DNA of 64,000 nt from Toxoplasma gondii ME49 (lineage: Eukaryota; Apicomplexa; Conoidasida; Eucoccidiorida; Sarcocystidae). This document shows positions 34,301 to 46,858 of this stretch, one piece after another. Location of the stretch: assembly GCF_000006565.2 (NCBI RefSeq), contig NC_031478.1, positions 1,657,874 to 1,721,873 of the forward strand. The letters run 5' to 3'. The notes beneath the pieces were generated by a model, which saw nothing but the letters and a program-made list of their open reading frames with translations, made no database searches and was not told the origin of the DNA. Both the position numbers and the translations under genes were made by a program. Position 1 is the stretch's first letter; the number at the start of each line of letters is the position of its first letter.

Positions 34301-35727
34301 GAAGTCGTCCGCGACGCAATCGCCCCGGCTGCAGGTCCGAGGGGGCCTGAGACGCCCGACGACGCGCGCGAGAGGACAGATGCGCCCTCAGGCGACGACT
34401 GATGAGGAAGATCTTGAACAGACGAAAGCGACGCCGCGGGCGAGGGAAGTGAAGTAGAGGGAGAAGGAATCGAGTTTGAGGGCACAGCAGAGAAGGGCGG
34501 TCTTAGTCCAGCGTCGTCGGCGAGGGCCTTCTCGAAGGAAGCGGGCTGAGATGGCTCGGGGCGAGAAGCAGAGAGGAGGCCCCCGGCAGCGGACGTTAAG
34601 GCCTGTGGCGGAGCCACTTGAGGCGCAGACTGGTCGAGCTGTGGAGCGTCGCTTCGGACGCTCGGCCCCGGCCCCAAGGCGGGACAAGAGCCCACCTGCT
34701 TTGTCTCCGCATGGAGAGAGAACGCGATGTGTTTTCCGTCCTCTGGACGAAACGGGAGGCCCTCCAGTCCTTTCCACTGTTTTCCCTCTGGGCCGGCGGC
34801 GAGGACGAAGGTGGGGCCGGGAGACGAGAAGGGAGGCCCTTGCGTCTGAGGAGGCCGGCGCAGCTGGCTAGGCAGCGAGGCGAAGCCCGGCGGATCGGCG
34901 GAGACCGTGTGCGCGCCTGAGGCTTCGAAGGGAAACGAGGAAACGGCTCCAGCCTCGCTCTGTGACTGTCCTGGAGGAAAGACCTGGCCGTCGTTTCGGT
35001 GAGTCTCGCCGCCTGCAGGGAATCGCGAGGGCCCGCCGCCCGTGCAGCGGACAGACACCTGAGTGGGATCAGATCCCCCAGAAGCGGGCGGATGCGCAAA
35101 GGTGCCAAGCACTGCAGGAGGAGCATGCGCCGAATTTCCTGTGGGGCCTGGCCCTGCGGAGGGTCCAGACTCTGTGGAGGCAGACGACGACTGGAAGGGA
35201 ACGGAGAAAGAAGGCTGCGAGCTCAGACACGCGGCGCGGCTCTCAGGCGCAGCAGCCGCAGGGCCTTGTCGCAGAGGAGGCAGCGAGGGCGCGGAGTAGT
35301 CGTCGCAGGCGAGAAAGAACTGGACGCCATCGTCTTCTTCACACGGTTGCGGAGAGGACGCATGCGCCACCGCAGAGAGGAAGAAGCGGGGACGGGAAAC
35401 GTCGCTTTCCTTATCTTGAAAGTGTATCCGAGGTGTCGAGGCCGAGCAGGCACGGGGGCCGGGCTCCGGCGCCCACGATGGCACGGTAAGCAGTGAGGGG
35501 GGGAAGCTGTGGTTCACCGGACAGAAAGCAGGGACGGCAGAAGCTTGCGACGACGAGACGCGAGGTGCAAATGACAAGGACTGAGGAGCACAGTATTGCC
35601 TTCCAGGCGAGGAAGAACGAGGCCCGGATGAAGAAGCGAAACCGTCCGGTGCACTGCGGCGGTCGGCGGACAGACAGGCCGATTCGAGAGCGTCCGCTAG
35701 AGGCTCGCTGTCCGGAGTCCGCCCCAT
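31306..35727 (-). CDS. SNF5: SNF5/SMARCB1-like protein (SWI/SNF chromatin-remodelling subunit), 1473 aa with very large low-complexity insertions
   Basis: The frame extends to a GTG at 35796; the first ATG is 35727 (ACGATGGGG), just after a possible acceptor (TTTTTTGCATTCAG). Most of the protein is Ser/Pro/Ala/Gly-rich and unstructured. Near the C-terminus, about residues 1357-1425, is a segment with the SNF5 repeat pattern: LEVDVQDAESQTRIDDRFHW, then DLRHGDSAVLAYCQQLGVDF, then LPPRLVALYRVAFHRGVERR. It corresponds to the beta-strand, D-x-F-x-W-D, helix and I-A-x-x-I-R-x-Q layout of SMARCB1. A first repeat seems split by insertions: RLTVVSLDLKRA near 940, MLWNLADWHEAVDALCVAWL near 1070, and LADLLAADVRRQLATAAERE near 1205. 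SNF5 proteins bind nucleosome and SWI/SNF partners in the nucleus. The stop TGA sits inside a good donor (AATAG/GTGAGA), so a short further exon is possible. The assignment is by pattern, not by search. Confidence 0.72.
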   Translation of the reverse strand: MGRTPDSEPLADALESACLSADRRSAPDGFASSSGPRSSSPGRQYCAPQSLSFAPRVSSSQASAVPAFCPVNHSFPPSLLTVPSWAPEPGPRACSASTPRIHFQDKESDVSRPRFFLSAVAHASSPQPCEEDDGVQFFLACDDYSAPSLPPLRQGPAAAAPESRAACLSSQPSFSVPFQSSSASTESGPSAGPGPTGNSAHAPPAVLGTFAHPPASGGSDPTQVSVRCTGGGPSRFPAGGETHRNDGQVFPPGQSQSEAGAVSSFPFEASGAHTVSADPPGFASLPSQLRRPPQTQGPPFSSPGPTFVLAAGPEGKQWKGLEGLPFRPEDGKHIAFSLHAETKQVGSCPALGPGPSVRSDAPQLDQSAPQVAPPQALTSAAGGLLSASRPEPSQPASFEKALADDAGLRPPFSAVPSNSIPSPSTSLPSPAASLSSVQDLPHQSSPEGASVLSRASSGVSGPLGPAAGAIASRTTSSAAVLPPAAAGVAEPAPGVCSAGAPKPAAAPLKGLVSAPRPSAPAGRPHVLKSVGGMHGGKRGPFGTPGLGGLQSGAAVGAARAGPSGAHAERAGVSGENAIFRKAHRTPAEAIVAHAVSAAAAVERQGLGWPALGLFSPGAARGVEKAERDDEDRKACVAAFETELPPMEWLPSISHLLHVFDYISPPILQKCLGEEEASLAGKPHGEDSVTAAKPATSRPDEAAPLPPAGVLSQSKSKGTPEKPEGPAVPAVVSACGSLPPAFPPPVSELLGPPPPPTGGLGRGPFPPASTLAPSALLAGAVDPGSLFSKSRPRGLASKRPHIHTLLHPRGWRHRGLERDDAVRGRGLLPAKAFPATSACANEPDPPASHGRGNPQTGVNPRGTHPGEAPFQRSIVPPDRRLTVVSLDLKRACGAALFDLLRQILERDADIEPVEKGEQAEKTQQGAGAPTTPDTEAAQKSERGEKGSQSNFAGPEGEAENGEGRPAGEAGDASTRLGPGRPERPAAAGLAGDARANACAGKGRAGLPSPEEMLWNLADWHEAVDALCVAWLADASLPPVLSLPQIPAFSPSPSFLSSLPNSLSPYLLRQPVSCLSNRRRRADTSLSGTRAGDCARAESGPVSEAGSPRPEEEGSQTEGTVVAVTGAQAQRETGGEKEAEMKKENEGERKGGNEDERKEDGVDELGDFHWVLSLADLLAADVRRQLATAAEREIDFACLVQMADTLQREEVEQKQLVGLPLEPVARNADAGDDRAPSPKYPGSEGSAGRGGSTPSACGTGPTETRLFHPSSLSAGASASPSLCLSSVSSPASGASGSSYSPSNDDPAAAGAAAALAAPQLSPSSQLGTHAKGPFLGASSGRSLASFAAPSASLAALLSAFACILEVDVQDAESQTRIDDRFHWDLRHGDSAVLAYCQQLGVDFALPPRLVALYRVAFHRGVERRKRDLVSEYKPELKRFHCARGLAPPLGTVAKTRAPMREQRFGGGQLFYRPNR

Positions 35728-38700
35728 CGTAGCTGAATGCAAAAAAGCAGGTTTACAGTCTCCTTCAGAAAAAATGAAACAAGAGGTTTTATTCACTAAA
35801 GGACAGGGGGGGCGAAAACAAGTGTAAGGATGTGAGTGGACACTTTGTCTGCCGCGTCAATTTGGCAGAACGGAGGGGATTCAGACTGCCCGCCTCCGTC
35901 ACGGAGAAATCCCAGAAGAGCTGCTTTCTCCTTGATGACTGGTCAGCGCATAGTGGACAGACGCACACCGGAGAGGGGCAGCTGCATGCATGTGGAGGGG
36001 ATTGGCGGGTTCCAGCTGCTTTGTGTGAAAGGAGTTCGCCTCGCCTTGAAATCGGCGCTCTGGACAACAGGAAAACTGGTGGCGCTCAACTGGGGAGAAT
36101 GTGAACTTCAGATATGGGGAGTCGTGTCTGAGAAGAAAGTGTCTTTCCTGTGGGCGAAGTGACAACGCCGGGAAGGCTGTTTCCCCGGGGCTTCGCCTTC
36201 AACGCCGCACGCTGGCCTGTGAGAACGCGGTGAAGGTTCAGCGATCTGTCCCTGGAAAAAAGATGGATAGGTGGAAACTACTCGCGTTTTTAACCAAATG
36301 CACTCGAGAACGGGAAACGGAGATGCAGCGAAGCGTCTCCGAAGAGACAAGCAACGCAGAAGACTCGAAGAAATCAAGAAAGAAAAGGAGCAGCAGCCCC
36401 ATAGAGAGCTGTCTGGAGAAAGTAGCCCTGAAAGCACACGATCGAAGAGGTGCTGCGCTCTTGTGGACACGTATCCACAAGTGTGTACAACTTGTACAGA
36501 TTAGGAAAAGGCCGCAGGGCAAAACAGCAAGAATTCCCTGGAGTGTTGGAGAACGAGGGCAGAGCGCTGGGACTCAGGACCCCTTGCCTCCTGCGCCTCT
36601 TCTGGCCTTGACCGGGGAGGCTAGAAGGGGTACACGTTCACTGCAGGCGCTCCATGTTCAGAAGAAGTAGACGGAAGGCAAGAAAGGCTGTGGTAAACAC
36701 AAGCAGGAGCGAAATCTGCATGCCGTCCCCGTGTTAGCTTCGGGGACCGCGAGAAAAGCCGTCAACCGAAAGCAGCTTGCTGCGAAAAGCCCCACGAGTG
36801 TCCACGAATTTCAAGCATTTTGTGGCCTTCGGCAGGAGACGGCGAACGTCTTTTTAAAACGCACAAAAGACTGACGGAACGAGAACCAAAATGCCACAAT
36901 TCTCAGCAGCCGCAGGTATGCGTGCATGCACAGAGCAACCCAAGACCCAGAAAAGCAGGCCGATAGCCGACTGTCTGAAAAATCAACTCGACGGAAAGAC
37001 GGCGTTTCAAGGACACGCAAGCAGAATGGTGTTGCGTGAATGAAGTATGAAAGTGAAACGGCTCTTGAGCAGAAGATGAGACAAGAACTTCTTCCGTTGA
37101 AAAGAACAGAAACTCAGCAACAGCACAAGAAGTGGGCGTTCCGCGAGAGAAGGCGCGCACACTGGACAGCCCTCGAGCTTGTTGAGGCAACCTACCGTAC
37201 GAGGCAATGCCTCAACAGACGTCGTGCGTGTTTTACACTTGTCCTTTAAAGCTTTTCTGGATGACAGACTTCTTGGACAGTGGTTTCATGCAGGAGACCG
37301 CAATGGCTCAAAACGATTTGGGAAAATCGCGTTTAGAACACCAAAGCTGCGTTGCTGCGTCCACCCTTGTTGCGAGCAGGTACTCGTGGGCGTTTCTAGA
37401 GCTTATGTGCAGGAAAGGTGGAACTTTGACGAGAAAAACAGGCGAACTCTGGACGCAGGCAGCGCCACCTAGAAGCAACAAGATTCTTCCTTTGTCAAAC
37501 CCAGAGGGGATATTCTTGTAAAAAGGGGCGTTTTCGTGTCGGTAAGTTGCTGCAGATAAGAGGAGTTAGTTGGATGTCAGAAGTAGTCTCAGAAATACCC
37601 CATTGTGTGACTGAGACACTCGTTTTTTGCACTTTGCTGTCTATCCAAGAAGAGACACAAGACGAACATGAGAACAAGGTTCTCTCGACACGTCGTATGC
37701 GGTTCGCGCAGGGGACCTCTGTGTCTTGCTAACGAGTGAACTACAGAGCTTGAACAACGGCTATCACGAGGAACACAAACTCCTCGATATCGACCTAAAA
37801 CAACTGGATTTCCAGGGTCAAGCTATCTTAGTTTCTTTCAAGCGATGCTCCACAGTATACGTGGCAAATAATCTCCGGAAAAGCGCAGTTATTGCCCAGC
37901 CAGTGACAAAAAAGCCACCTTTCAGAGTCGGACGACGGATAGTGTTTTTCCCTGTCTACTGAATCTCTGATTAGGCTTTGAAGCAATTCATCAAGGAATA
38001 AATTAACCAAGCAGATTGCTGAAGCAACAAACGTTTCTCCAACGTCTTCCATAATGAACTCTTTCCCGTGATACCCATTCTTGGAAGATGTAAGGGAATA
38101 CTTCAGCGCACTGGGCTGGAAGTAACAAGCTGAGAGAGTTCCCACAGTCAACAAGACACATGAACATTAATAGGTGTCTGGCGGCATAGTTGAAAATAGC
38201 AGAAGAACAACGTGCATCGGAGACACAAAGTTCAACACGCCGAAGGTGTGCTGTCGCCATCGTGCGGAGCTGTAGAATTCATGGAGAACCCCGGAGGGCA
38301 GCCAACGAGTTGATCATTTCAAGGTAAACAGCCATATTTTCTCGCGGACAGGGGTAACATACCGTTTGCCAGAAATTCTGTAGCAGCCAACATCTAGGTA
38401 ACATCGTGAAAAAGCGGAAATGTCTTCAACTCATACACTGGATGTTTGGCTTCGATCACAAGCTAGTTTTCCGGAGAGCTCGTACAAGGAACCCTGGAAC
38501 CTTCGCCTCTTTCAGGAAACTCTAGTCCGCCTCGCGCGGGAAAAGAAGCTCCATCTGTTCGAATGCAAATATCACTCTTCATTCCACTTTGTAACAATGA
38601 GGAACGACGATGGTTTGCCCGTGTTTTCATCGAAGAAAACGAAGCGGTTCTCAACACCGTGTGACCACCTCGGAGCCGAGGAACCGCGGAAAATTACACG

Positions 38701-40143
38701 TCTTTCACCCTTGGTTTAGGGACTTGGAAAATGTCTCAGTCCACGCCACCGTTTCTACGTTTCTAAACCCTAAGATCAGACCGAAATCAGAGATTCACGT
38801 TCGAAGTCTCGAATTTGCACCTGAGGCAGTTGGTCAGTTTTACGCTTTACACCCTCGTACATCGCCTGGTCTGTCTTCCTCATGCAACTCCCTCCAATAT
38901 CACGGCCAGGCGTTTCATTTTCCTTGGCCGAAAATCTAGGTATCATGTCTTGTTACCTGACCCTTCGAAGCAGTCTGTCGATATCCTTCTGAACGCGAGA
39001 CTCCGTCTCAAGTGCCCTCCCAGACATGCAGACGAATTCCATCGATGCGCTTCCACAGCCGCTAAGGATGGGTATGAACCGCGAGATATCCAGAAGTACC
39101 AAATGTGCGGAAGCCTCCGAACGCATCTGTGAATGGCAATTCGAGATTCACACGTGAACGTCAACTTCTTTCCTTCACTGCCGCGTCTCGGGTTCCTCCA
39201 GTCACCAGCGAGCATGTCTCATCAGAGCATTCGTGGTATTTCAGCGAAGCCTAGCGTCCAGTCGCGGCGCTGGAACTGTGTCGTCGGTTTTTCTCGTATT
39301 TTCTGTTCATGCCCTTGGCAGCCGATCGAGCGCTGTCGCGGACGGAATTGCGACTCTCTCGTCTAGCCCGAGTGAGGAGCCACATGAGGCTTTGTTGCAA
39401 GTTGTCGGCAGCCAACTTCTTTTTCCCGTCCCTGGAATTTCTACCTTTTAGACAAACTCGCCGTTCTGTGAGTGATCTTTCATGCCAAGCTTTCTCGGGG
39501 CTCGCCCTCGCTTGCTGGAAAGTGACAATTCAATTCGCAACACAGGAGGGGCCAACCGCAGCTGAGACTGTCTTCGTTTTTTCGCATGTCGGGTGCAAGC
39601 GCAAGCGGCAGAAGCCGCGGGTCGACTTTTCGCATATTTCTCGCTGCTGATTTCCTCTTTTTGTGTTTGAGAAGACACGCGTTTTCTCCCGGCCACCGTG
39701 GCGCATTTTCTTTGCAAGAATTCCGTGGTCGGATCCTAACGGACGGCGGATGCACGACTTACCGCAGACACGGTGGATATCGGGCAGCCGCGTTTCAGTC
39801 GTTTTCAGCGAAACAGGGCTGAAACTGCGGCTTTTCTTGCGATTTTTTTCGCTTACCCGAAAGTACGTTTTGTTTTCCCTTTTCTCGGACATTTTTCGTT
39901 CCGTAGTCGCCGACTCTTTTGCCATTCCGGTCTCTGCGTTGTCCGCGGCACCGTTTGGTCCTTGGCAGCGGCTGACACACCGATTCTCCAGTGTCTCTGC
40001 CCGCCCGCCGTCTTCTGTATCCATCTTCTTTCCGCTTCCCCGGCGTCTTACCATTTCTTCTGCCAATTCCCTGCGCCTGCACTTCATTTCACCTCCTCTG
40101 TGCGCAAATCCTTCCCACTCCTCCCTCCGCGAACCCGATGACC
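35728..40143. other. Divergent intergenic region, 4.4 kb, between the SNF5-like and PH-domain genes
   Basis: The flanking genes diverge, so both promoters and 5' UTRs should lie here. It contains TGCATGC at 35983-35989 (about 256 bases before the SNF5-like ATG) and at 36923-36929. The longest independent frame (36101-36670, plus, 189 codons) is Lys/Arg-rich without motifs. The stretch 39600-40140 is pyrimidine-rich, as expected for the PH gene leader; the 329-codon minus frame at 39530-40519 is its complement. Confidence 0.5.
35983..35989. promoter_or_regulatory. TGCATGC element upstream of the SNF5-like gene
   Basis: A perfect TGCATGC palindrome about 256 bases upstream of the 35727 ATG. 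This heptamer is a known over-represented promoter element and ApiAP2-type site in apicomplexans. A second copy is at 36923-36929. Function here is inference from motif and position only. Confidence 0.3.
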
Positions 40144-43100
40144 ATGGCGTCCTTGTCTGTGGAGGCGATGGGGGAGTGCCCGCCAGCTCAAAACGCCGAC
40201 CACTCGCCTCTGTTGTCACCGGTTCCTCGTTCTCCTGCGAAGTCTGTCGCGCCTCTGTCATCAGGATCCTCCTCTGAAACTGCGAACCCCAGATCTTCCG
40301 CAGATCTGCCTTCCGCCGGCTCTTCGCCCCTCTCGACGCTTCCACCGACGCGGCAGAGCTCCGCGCAAGAAGGCGGCTTTTTTGGGTCGCCGCAGGACTC
40401 TCGCGCAGCGACGCCCAGCTGGATGTGTGACGACGACCCCTTTGCGCACATTGTCCGCCGAGCAGCGGCCCCGTCTCTCTCTCCTGGACAGAAGGGCGGC
40501 CTCGCGGCTTCTTTTTCAAGTTTCGGCGTCCCCGCCTCTCCAGACTCTCACTCCCTCGCTGCCTCGACGCTCAGCGACGGGGGGCTGCGGCCGCTGGACA
40601 GACTGACGCTGGAGAGAGGCGCGGACGCACCTGCCTGTGGATCTTTGAGTGGGAGAACAGAACAGGGGTCTAAGGTCCGTGGAGGAGCTGAGGCCGGAAA
40701 TTTGTCGGACTTCTGTGGTCTCCGTGGGGACGCAGATTCGGCTTTCGCTCCAAGTGGACTGTCTCCTGCGGGTGCCCCTTCCGTTGGTGCTTCGCCGCTC
40801 TTCTTCTCAGATGCAGATCTCCAGGTGTTGGCAGCTCCAGAAAATCCTAAGACTCGCGCGACTCTCGCCTCCGCGGAAGAGACTTCGGACGACGGACGCG
40901 CACCACAAGACCCGCGAAAGCAGAACAACGTCCCGGACGAGCTCGATGAATTCTTCTCCTCTGCCCACCTCTCCCAACCGTGCGCCTGCCCTTCTTCCTC
41001 TTCTTCCTCTTCTGCCTTATTTTCTTCTTCTTCTTTGAGGGCCGAGAGCCGGGCCGAGCAGCCACTGGCGGGGTCACTCATCGACGGGGAGGTGGTGATG
41101 TCTGCGAAGGAGAGCGCAGAGAGCCATGACAGTCAAGAAGGAGACGCAGAAAAGAGAAGAGAGGAGCTGAGGCGCGACAGCCAAGCCGCCGAACATAGTC
41201 CGACTGCTGCTGAGTCCTGGTCGATTTTCAACAGGCAAATGCAGGGCTGGGACATGGTGCAGAAGGAAGGAAAGAGACCCGCCGCAGACGTCGAGGAACA
41301 GCAGCTCGAAGACGCAGGGAAAAAGACCGTCTGGGTAGTGCACCAGGTAAAGACTTTTAGAGTCTTTTCTGGAAGTCGAAAATTACAGTCGTCATCAGAA
41401 ATCAACGAAGCTTTCCACAGTCACGGAGACAGCTCTCGACCGCCGCAGACGACACACGAAGAGAAGAGAAAACAGAAGAGGACGAAAAGAAAAACGAGAA
41501 GAGAGAAGAAAGGGGGAAAGCGCATGGGGGGACGGAGGGAAAGAAAGGAAGGGGACCGTCTATCATGTGCGGGACCACAGGAAAGAGGAGACATAAGAGA
41601 ACATTTAGAAATGTTTTCGCAGCGGAGACTGACCGACGCGCCTGTCTCCGTGGTCTTTGCTGTGTCGCGTAATCTGAGAGAGGAAACAACGGTAAACATG
41701 GTGTTGCGGACTTCGTTATTCGAGTCGAGTTGTTTGTACACCGCCCCACTGGCCAGCTGCAGAGAAAACGGCAATCGTTGGACTGGAAAATTCTTCATGA
41801 CAAGATTTATTTCTCCTTGCTAGGTTCTGGGCGCGACAGAGAGGCGACAGCAGGGGGGAGAGAGACACAGTCCCTGAGAGGAAGAGAATACTTGAGGAAC
41901 GGTCGGGAACTCCAGCGTTGCGATAACGAAGCGAGAGTGAGTGTTCTCTGTTTCTTCTTTAGGGTGCGTGTACACCTGTCTCCTGGTATGAAGACACTTC
42001 GGCCGAAGATGTGAAAGCAGCTGTTCTGTGTGCATGCGACGTGATGCTGGACGACGACTTGGAAGAGCGCGATGAGGGCAGCGGACGCGCGAAAGGCAGA
42101 ACCTGTTTCGCCCTCAGACAAATTGAACCTCTCCCTCAAACGTACGCACCACGCTTTCAAGGGAATCAAGGAAGACACTCAATCGAAGGAATACGGAACT
42201 CTCTACACGTGAAAAGGACTCTCCATTCGGAATCCATCGACATGCATATATCCACATAAATCGATACGTCGATGTCCATATCTACTTATCTTGGAGCGAT
42301 CCATAGAACTCTTTCACTGATCTGCATGCATATATGCATGTATGTGCATGTGACTATCCAAAAGAGATAGAGGAAGGTGGAGATAATCGATGATGTGTGT
42401 GCATGTATGTATATATTCCCAGTTTCTGTGAGCTAACGTCACGTACTCCATAGATCTACTTGTACATGTGTACATGGAGATATGTGTCAGTTCATGTGGG
42501 CCTCCAGTGAAAACAGAGGAAGCTGGCGGCCGTTTATAAGGTCACTCAGTGTTGGGTGGAGGCAGTGCCGATGTTCTGTTGTGGCTGCGTTCACAGGGCA
42601 GACGTGGACTGCGAGTCGTTGTTTCTAGACGTCTGCGTATTGCATCTGCGAGAGGGAGAGATGGCGAGGCCTGGCCACCTGGGGGGAGGAGACACCCCCC
42701 TGGAAACGCAGACAGGCGAGAGAGACAATGCGAAGCAGAAAGCGCTGAAAGTCGTGAAGGGCCGCCGAGTGCGCTTCGACCAGTTCGGGCGCCTCATGGA
42801 CGGCTGCACCTACATGTTGGAAAAATATCAAGAAGCCACTGAAGAAGCAGAGAAGGAGCTCGAAAAAATGCAGTCCATCACAGGTATGCCTCTAAAAAAC
42901 GTACCAAAGATTACTCTGCATGTGTAAGCATATAATGACATTGACAGTGATACATACATATATATATATATATGTGTGTATTGATGTGTGTGTTGATGAG
43001 TGTGTGTGCATGTGGATATGAATCGAGATGCGCGAGAGTATAAGTGGACAAAGCGATAAAAAGGAAAGGGGACTCTTGAGTTTCTAGCCTCTCTATGTGA

Positions 43101-43185
43101 TCAGATTCGCGCTGCGAACCTGCAGGTGGTCACATACATGTCCATTTATTTTTATGCGTATATATGAATATGTATGTGTGTGTAT

Positions 43186-43226
<41 letters not shown>

Positions 43227-45618
43227 GTATACACTGTATCCTTGTGTGCAAGTGAGTGGCTGTAAGTGGTATGTATATTTTTAAGGTTTCCCGTTTGTTG
43301 AATGAGTTTTTCTGAAAGTTTGTTTGTGTTTTTTAGGGGATCGTTGGCGTCGTCTTCTGATTCCAGTGCACCCGCTTCTGCACATTGAGAGTCAAAAGGC
43401 CTTTGAACGCATGATGCAAGGTGGGCTCTCTCTCTGAAGGCTTTCGTCGGTCGAGACTGACGCGAACTCGGCCCGGTCTGCGGGGCGTCGACACCCATGT
43501 GTACCTCCTGCACCTGCACCCTGCCATTTATCTGTATGCATGTTTTCCATAGTTTCTCTGTGGTCTGTGTCTTTTTTTCTCCCAAAAGGAGTCGTGGCTG
43601 CGTACACTCAGCGTATAGTGCGTCGTGGTGTCTGCACTCCGTTGAGCCGAAAGAAGAGACGAGTCACTACTTGGTAGAGCCGCGTGTGCTTCAGACCTCT
43701 CTCCAGCTGTCTCCAGTTCTCTCAGAAACGCGTTGTTTTGCACATCAAAATGTACAGACAGTATGGCGGCAGATAGATAGGATATGAACACGAATATTTA
43801 CCTCCATGTCTACCTACATAAAAACATACGTACATACCTGCATATATATATATATATATATATACGTACATAGAGGTGTGTATACATGCATGTCTACTTG
43901 TTTCGATCTGGTGATAGGGACGGATGTGGAGGACAGGTTCTCTGGGAGGGGGTTGTAGCCGTTGAAGCGTTTTTGAGTTTTTTTTCAGGGACGAATTTGT
44001 TGAAGCACACGAGTTACGGCTACCCCCATTTGCGTCAGTTTCAGTTGTCGATGGATCGGCGGCGGTTGCTGTGGTACACTTCATCGAAAGCCAAGTCTTC
44101 TTCAGTGGTGCATCTCTCGCTGCTGCGAGGCATTCTCTTCGGCCAGCAGTCGCCCACGTTTGAGAGCTACAGACTCCCGGGTCTGCAGCATCTCTCCTTC
44201 TCCCTCGTCTTCTGGTCGGGCGCTTGCCCTCCGGATCCGGAGAGCGACGAGGACGAAGACGAAGACGAAACGGAGAGGAAAACGCGGAACGCGATTGAGC
44301 TGAAGGCGCCGATCCCCGGGGCGAGAACTCTCGATCTCACCTGCAAAGACGAATTCGAATTCGACATGTGGATCACCGGGCTGAAGGCCATCATCGCAGC
44401 CAACAAGGGCTTGCGCGTCAGCAAAAAGTTGCTGCTCTCGCACTCCAGAAGATTCAGGTAGGGCGTTGAGGGGAGAACAGGTGCAGAGCGGCGCGCAGCG
44501 GAAGGAAAAAAGGTACACAGCTGAGGGAAAGATGGAAGCGAGAAAAAAGCAGAGGAACCGAGTGTGAGATGTTTAAAGAGAAGCCGTTGGCGGAAACGCT
44601 TTGTGCGTCACGAGTGGAGGAGGTGACTCTGAAGGGCATGCACGAATCCCATTTGCGCGGAAGCCGGCTCTTCTAGTGGTAGATCTCGACACAGAGTTTC
44701 CGGTGTATGTACACCTCGAAATCCTGTCGGTTTTCTTTCGGTTGGGGAGACGGCCAGGAGAAAGGGAGAAGTACACCTGTAACAGAAGAAAGTCTTTCAA
44801 AAATAGAATCAGTTGTATTTTCGTGTGTGGTATAGACAGGATCTAAATATTTTAGATAGGTAAAGACGTCTGGATAGATTTATGTATATTTCTGTTGTGT
44901 TTTGGGGAACTGTACGTGTGGATGTCTTGTTGTACGCATGTGAAAGAGATCGTCTCCTCTCGGAAGCCTCTTTTTCTCGAAGCGCCTGCACGAGGACGCT
45001 GCCTTTGTCGCTCCCTTGATTTTCTCGAGGTTCCCCCTTTTCTCGTGTTTTCCTTTATCGTTCCGGATGTTCTCTTTATCTTCGTCCGTTCTCCTGTCCT
45101 TTTCCACGTTTTTCTTTTGTTTTCGTCGATGCGGGCGCGTTTTCAGGCGCGCGCTGGCAAGGAATAACGTGACAATCAAATTGACGGCGCTACCAGAGGT
45201 GAAGGAACCTGGGCAGGTGAACCTCGACGACTGCATGGACTTGCCGTGGCATCCCCCAGAGCTCCTGCAAAAGTAAGCGGTTTTTCAAGAGAAAGTCCGT
45301 CTCGGCTCTGTGAAAGAAAGACAGATGCTTTTCGACGCCCTAACAATGTTCAATGGAAAATCTTTTTTTTCCTGCAGGAAGTACGACGGCCTCCAACGCA
45401 GAATTCAAGCGGCAGCTGTCGAGGTATGTTTCCCAGTCCTTGTTCGATTCCAAAAATCGTTGCTGCATGCCCCGCGGCCTTTCGACTCACAAAAATCAAA
45501 GTCTTTTCCAGTATACATGCATATACATGTGCATGCACAGATAAAAATACATATATAACATATATCCACCTATATGAATGAATATATATATAACATATAT
45601 CCACTTATATGATTGAAA

Positions 45619-45650
<32 letters not shown>

Positions 45651-46529
45651 ATTTAAGTATACGTAGATATATTTACAAGGATGTGCATTTGAGATTTGGT
45701 AGTCAGCTGTATGTGCATGCGAAGAGCAAGCGCGTGAATGGGGCGTTCTGTCTGTACTGAGGAGATATGAGTCTATAAGTCTGCCTTCTAGAGTCTTTTC
45801 CGGCTTTTCTGTTTTGTCCGTCAGGGTGTCTTTTTCCGTGTTGCGGCTCTGGATTTTCGTTTGATTTTTCCGAGCTTTGCAGCTTTCTTTGCTTCCTTCA
45901 GATTCGGCGTCTCAACTACAAACAGCTGCCTCATGGGCGCGGCGCCACCATCCCCGACGTCTGCGAGCTCTCTGGATCGGTGAGGCCCCCGAAGTTATTT
46001 CAGTGGAAGAACGTCGAGAGTTCTGTGGAGAAAGTTTGGACTTCCGAACAGAACTGTTCAGGGCGAAACTGCACGATGTTCGTACGATTCTGGTGCGTGA
46101 TGGTGGAGACATCTCGTCTCGCGTCTTTTTCCAACTGTTCCTCTTCTTCGTCGTTCGCTTTTAGAGTCGTCTTCTTTCGCGGCAGCTTCGTCTCGTCTCC
46201 TCTGTGACGCTTGTTAGTTTCCTTGCCTTTTCGTCTCTCTCTTCGTTGCTCTCTGATTAATACAGGGCCCAGCGTATGCTGGAGTGTACGGGGAGGTGGG
46301 CGAGGTTGACGACGAAGAAATGGAACACCGCAGAATGGTCGAGTTGCTGCACCAGGTCTTCAGCGTCCTCTCGAATGCGCGCGGCGCTCTCAGCAGTAAG
46401 GAAAGAAATCCAAAAAACTTCAAGCACGTTCCCCGCAACACTAGAAAGCGCCGCTGAGTGACGTCCACGAGCACCACTTCCAAATAATTATGTATATAGA
46501 TACATATATATATACATATATACGTATAA

Positions 46530-46574
<45 letters not shown>

Positions 46575-46825
46575 TATATGCATGTAGATCGAGCGGTATG
46601 CTAAAGTATATATTTGTATATATGTTCGTTAATTTATTGATGGAGATGGTGAACTGTGGAGAAGAATTCCAGGAATGTGAACTGTTTGGAGTTTCTGTCG
46701 CTCTGCCCGTATATCGGTATGGAGGTGCAGAAGTGAGCAGGGAAAGATGTTTGTGCATGTATGTGTGTGTGTTCATGTGAGTATCAGATTCACGTCGGCC
46801 ATTTGGGAATATGTGGGGCTAACCG

Positions 46826-46858
<33 letters not shown>

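Noticed and set aside
31515..35496. Many long plus-strand frames opposite the SNF5-like gene (up to 330 codons)
   Set aside because: They are complements of GC-rich Ser/Pro/Ala codons, read as Arg/Gly/Pro-rich chains, and change frame often; the minus frame is uninterrupted and contains the domain.
39530..40519. 329-codon minus-strand frame
   Set aside because: It lies across the pyrimidine-rich leader and first exon of the PH-domain gene and reads as Arg/Glu/Lys-rich antisense; the plus strand has the spliced, phase-consistent gene.
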